Shown piece by piece: positions 8,101-9,671 of a stretch of DNA of 9,671 nucleotides. The first letter of the stretch is position 1. Each line of letters starts with the position of its first letter. Made by a program: the position numbers and the translations under genes. The notes beneath the pieces were generated by a model. The model was not told the DNA's origin, made no database searches, and saw nothing but the letters and a program-made list of their open reading frames with translations. Location: assembly GCA_050014815.1 (NCBI GenBank), contig JBEKCP010000178.1:1-9671 (forward strand), given 5' to 3'. The stretch is from JBEKCP01 sp050014815. GTDB taxonomy: Bacteria; Planctomycetota; Planctomycetia; Pirellulales; Thermoguttaceae.

Positions 8101-8671
8101 CGGGCGAATTGGTCAGGGCGCGCTCGACGAGCCGCCCCACGCCGTCGCACAAGGGATTGGCCGAGAGCGGCAGGTCGGCGTTGCGCACCGACACCAGGCA
8201 AAACGTCCGCCGCGCGCCGGGCCCCAGGGCCCGCTTACGCACCGCCAGGCGAGCCGCCTCGGCAATCTGCCGGCCTGCCTGCTCCGGATTGCCCTCGGCC
8301 AGCGCCCTGTCGCAAAGATGCATGCCGCTCGCAGTCTCGAAGACCAGGATCCCCAGCGCCTGCGAGCTTTGCGGGTCGGTCTCGACCACCGCCAGCACGT
8401 CAGCGCTGAGAAGCTTGCCCGCCCGGATGGCGGTCACCGCGTCGACCATCCCGCTGAGCGACAATTCCCCCTCGGCCAGAAGCTGCGTGATCTCGCGGCG
8501 CTCCACCAGCGCGATGTCGCTGCCGCCGGAGAGTTCCACTTCGGCCAGGGCCAGGCACTGCTCGGCCGCCTGGTGGCTGTGACTCCCGATCAAGGCCACA
8601 CGGGTGGCGGCCTGAAGCGGCGCGCAGGCCGCCAGGAAACAGCACCAACACCATGCTGCGCCCCGGCTCAT
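5135..8671 (-). CDS. Exported CsgG-CsgG-helical-propeller fusion protein, 1178 aa
   Basis: Envelope protein of unknown function. The N-terminus has a short hydrophobic signal with a lipobox-like LAAC (Cys16), or signal peptidase I cleavage after PLQA, so it may be a lipoprotein like CsgG. Two CsgG-like domains follow: about 23-145 (VALIGS, then ALVERREITQLLAEGELSLS and AGKLLSADVLAVVE) and about 155-285 (CLVSVRNAD, LVERALTNSPDIAVLERKRF, LLPAVLAGEIEIRRG). Residues 295-338 look like a TPR hairpin (RQFQQAMSSLEAALAVDP). Residues 355-720 are mostly helical and unrecognised. From about 750 to 1178 the protein is beta-rich, with repeated strand-turn units such as SGRVLSLAVQDGKVFASVG and, at the end, EDGRILIADRHGVWLV; this suggests a beta-propeller, without clear WD or kelch signatures. 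ATG 8671 overlaps the upstream TGA (ATGA) and has AAGGA nine bases upstream. CsgG-fold calls are moderately sure, the propeller is inferred, and no catalytic motif is seen. Confidence 0.85.
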   Translation of the reverse strand: MSRGAAWCWCCFLAACAPLQAATRVALIGSHSHQAAEQCLALAEVELSGGSDIALVERREITQLLAEGELSLSGMVDAVTAIRAGKLLSADVLAVVETDPQSSQALGILVFETASGMHLCDRALAEGNPEQAGRQIAEAARLAVRKRALGPGARRTFCLVSVRNADLPLSANPLCDGVGRLVERALTNSPDIAVLERKRFELIKQEAALGRLGQETPETKLLPAVLAGEIEIRRGNGEEIMASATITTAEGNPLGTVRAKADYKDPLLLAEGLGPQLAAAMKAAPAARMTNRRQEADRFGREALFWLRHRQFQQAMSSLEAALAVDPQSIPVLEAATETCFSAAGETLEPGRFLLLPRKIHVGRETLADSLALAERGMKMAETAVQRQAAEHRPALAPSVAPVPNSDGSFRVQEPLGGMFFVELYLERLPLIEDTQADDGLRIASLQERYRALCKVLDARAYAEVRDRPSFLRYTDWLSVLLRNAEVFSPTAKIWGDDTAAFLRAWLRLADRYGAYQNEFFTLNTMITGLANRSAQLDRVGLSGQWVATSSDAERLLAVFGEMAAHRRKAVSVLGQTALFMAGVNWRQPVEEDVVRDFKKLLGRVREVIGDPGPDDPRDTRVICYYALLDAIESLPTAAARLGQFRDLLDYMLARGELVYGAAMAASEPLHVGYRYYAPYLYRTLGRRGRWAAPAAEYDVLAATARRVLEQLDKHAAVCLDGQEGRLRYGLTDACQSMFLARPDLRPRTPAAWRRAVRLLSVTDLPELRAISRVQVRGGAVWTMGLGDGEFHDTEHPEERLARGSSDTLFAAPDGDHSRLLIERPRRVGFLQPIAVDMDSAERRILPKRGYPRDSVGAAVLPYADNCHFDMDDRTLCVGSFSQGLCLVPLQGGPAEWLAYEGQEPASWRTSTGENVVRHFKDVPDDERLPSGRVLSLAVQDGKVFASVGAFARQGAFLLSVRLDNHKVRIISSSRGAKQQTPLDGLAEPPLVVLPLAKDPVRHRLLFVVSHPLSHSGLWELHTQTEKIRRLVPSGHYVHWISGNRAGRVLLALANVDRSQWYAVEYDLAHDRAELVYSSMAAAVIDGLQPGKQSIVVPGWPAQPPYLRVGDAMWTGWPFGRIERGAAGGAVFPPLEDKPALLRELVGLEHEFNWRTMEPLEDGRILIADRHGVWLVTP

Positions 8672-9671
8672 CGCGATTTTTCCTTGTGCGACAACGGCTT
8701 GTCCGGGGGCAGCGTCTCGGCGAAGTGCTCCAGGAGGCGGATACCCATCGCCCGCCCGGCATTTTGGAGGGCCTTCTTGCCGGCGATGTTCTCCGAAAGA
8801 TCAGCCGCCCGCGTGGTAACGCGGTCCGCGACCACAACCTTGCCGTCCTTGCGGCTGACCAGGTTGATCTCGGCGCGGGCCGAGCAACTGACGATGTTGC
8901 CGATCCGCGCGGCGAACTCACTGAAGGCCTCGCCCGCCACCAGCATCTCGACCTTCTCCAGACCGCGCGGCCAACTATTGACGTCCTTGGCCGTCCAGCC
9001 GCGGGCGAAATCGGTCAACTCGTTCTCCAGCACGTCCTGAACGGTGAATCCACACTCGGTCAAGAGCTTCTTGACCTCCGTCTCAACCGCCGGGTCGATT
9101 GGACGCACCCACACCACGACGGGCTGCGGCCCCGCATGGTGTTGCTCGCGAATGATCACCGCCACGACCGGCTTGCGGTGATCGGCGAGCTTCTTTTTCA
9201 AGGCAGGCAGGGGATCGAAGACATCCTCCGGGCCGGCCACCAGTTTCGGGCCAACTTGACGGACCTTCTGGGCCACCTTTTCGGAAAGCGATACGACCAT
9301 GGCCCCCATGTCAGCCGAGGACGCGTCCTTGACCATCACGCCTTCGATCAGGCTGGTCTCCGTGCCGATGAGCTTGGCCGTGAGGAACAGGTCCTTGCCC
9401 AGGCGAAAGGCCCGGCCGGTGATCATGATCTTCGCCCCGACCAGCTTGCCGATCTTGACGGCCTGCTCATCGCTTACCAGACCGGTCATGTTCAACTCGT
9501 GCTCGCGGAGGGTCTGGGCCAGCGACTGCCGCTCGACAAGCGTGATGCCCGACTCGCCGGACAGCACCGCGGTGAGAGCGGCGGCCACTTCGCTGCCCAA
9601 GTTGGGAGTGGCCGGATCGCTGGCCGTGAAATCGAGGACGGCAACGGTCAGCCTGGCGGGGGCCTTTGCAG
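8668..9671 (-). CDS. CsgG-family envelope protein, 5'-truncated by window edge
   Basis: The frame is open to the right edge of the window. Upstream of the TTG at 9600 it continues with AKAPARLTVAVLDFTASDP, the normal first strand of a CsgG domain, so TTG 9600 is internal and the true start with its signal peptide lies outside. Counting from the first full codon, residues 7 to about 145 form the CsgG-like fold: TVAVLDF, LGSEVAAALTAVLSG, ITLVERQSLAQTLREHEL, then VKIGKLVGAKIMITGRAF. A second alpha/beta domain follows at about 165-320 (VVAVIIRE, LVAGEAFSEF, SARAEINLVSRKDGKVVVAD, IAGKKALQNAG), a pattern seen in CsgG/FlgT/LPP20-like envelope proteins. Known CsgG proteins form outer-membrane secretion pores and related LpoB activates a peptidoglycan synthase; nothing here shows which role applies. 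No curli genes are nearby. It is the first visible gene of the - strand operon, overlapping the next by 4 bp. Confidence 0.85.
   Translation of the reverse strand, partial: AKAPARLTVAVLDFTASDPATPNLGSEVAAALTAVLSGESGITLVERQSLAQTLREHELNMTGLVSDEQAVKIGKLVGAKIMITGRAFRLGKDLFLTAKLIGTETSLIEGVMVKDASSADMGAMVVSLSEKVAQKVRQVGPKLVAGPEDVFDPLPALKKKLADHRKPVVAVIIREQHHAGPQPVVVWVRPIDPAVETEVKKLLTECGFTVQDVLENELTDFARGWTAKDVNSWPRGLEKVEMLVAGEAFSEFAARIGNIVSCSARAEINLVSRKDGKVVVADRVTTRAADLSENIAGKKALQNAGRAMGIRLLEHFAETLPPDKPLSHKEKSR
8681..8685 (-). promoter_or_regulatory. Ribosome binding site of the CsgG/propeller gene
   Basis: AAGGA on the - strand, nine bases before ATG 8671, lies inside the end of the upstream CsgG gene. 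With the 4-bp ATGA overlap of stop and start (8668-8671) it supports this start and translational coupling. Confidence 0.6.

Noticed and set aside
6284..9040. Open + strand frame of 918 codons opposite the two CsgG-like genes
   Set aside because: The - strand reading has recognisable CsgG motifs and coupled starts. The + reading is Arg/Gly/Gln-rich with no fold pattern and crosses a gene boundary.
9598..9600. TTG as start of the CsgG-family gene
   Set aside because: The in-frame upstream codons encode the conserved first CsgG strand (TVAVLDF), so the start lies beyond the window.
2242..9671. Curli secretion locus
   Set aside because: Only the CsgG fold is shared. No CsgA/B repeats, CsgE or CsgF are present, and the fused domains are foreign to curli systems.

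Overview
The window is GC-rich and densely coding. It holds one gene on the + strand at the left, converging on a three-gene block on the - strand that fills the rest. The left gene is a quinol-dependent nitric oxide reductase (qNOR, NorB/NorZ type). The - strand block holds envelope-type proteins with CsgG-like domains, a beta-propeller-like region and a large TPR array. My best guess for the host is a planctomycete (Pirellulales-like). That rests on long exported TPR and CsgG-fold proteins of unknown function, high GC and short Shine-Dalgarno motifs. It is an inference; no taxonomic marker gene is present.

Layout. (1) 1-1818, +: qNOR, with its 5' end outside the window. The full haem/Fe-B ligand set is present. 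(2) 1819-2241: no intact gene. On the - strand there is a degraded CsgG-like fragment (1793-2166) with one frameshift. It resembles the second CsgG-like domain of the intact gene at 5135-8671. (3) 2242-5118, -: exported TPR protein of 958 aa. (4) 5135-8671, -: 1178 aa protein with a signal peptide or lipobox, two tandem CsgG-like domains, a TPR-like hairpin, a long unrecognised helical region and a C-terminal beta-rich, probably propeller, region. (5) 8668-9671, -: CsgG-family protein, 5' end outside the window.

The three - strand genes are read 9671 -> 2242 and look like one operon. The CsgG gene and the large gene overlap by 4 bp (ATGA), and the large gene and the TPR gene are 16 bp apart, with the Shine-Dalgarno of the TPR gene partly overlapping the upstream stop codon. 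All probably act in the periplasm or at the outer membrane. CsgG-fold proteins elsewhere form secretion pores or activate envelope enzymes, and TPR arrays and propellers are protein-binding scaffolds. A multi-protein envelope assembly is therefore plausible, but its substrate cannot be read from the sequence. Nothing links it functionally to the qNOR except position.

The most unusual points are the fused CsgG-CsgG-helical-propeller protein, its operon with a separate CsgG protein and a TPR scaffold, and the frameshifted CsgG-like remnant between this operon and the reductase.
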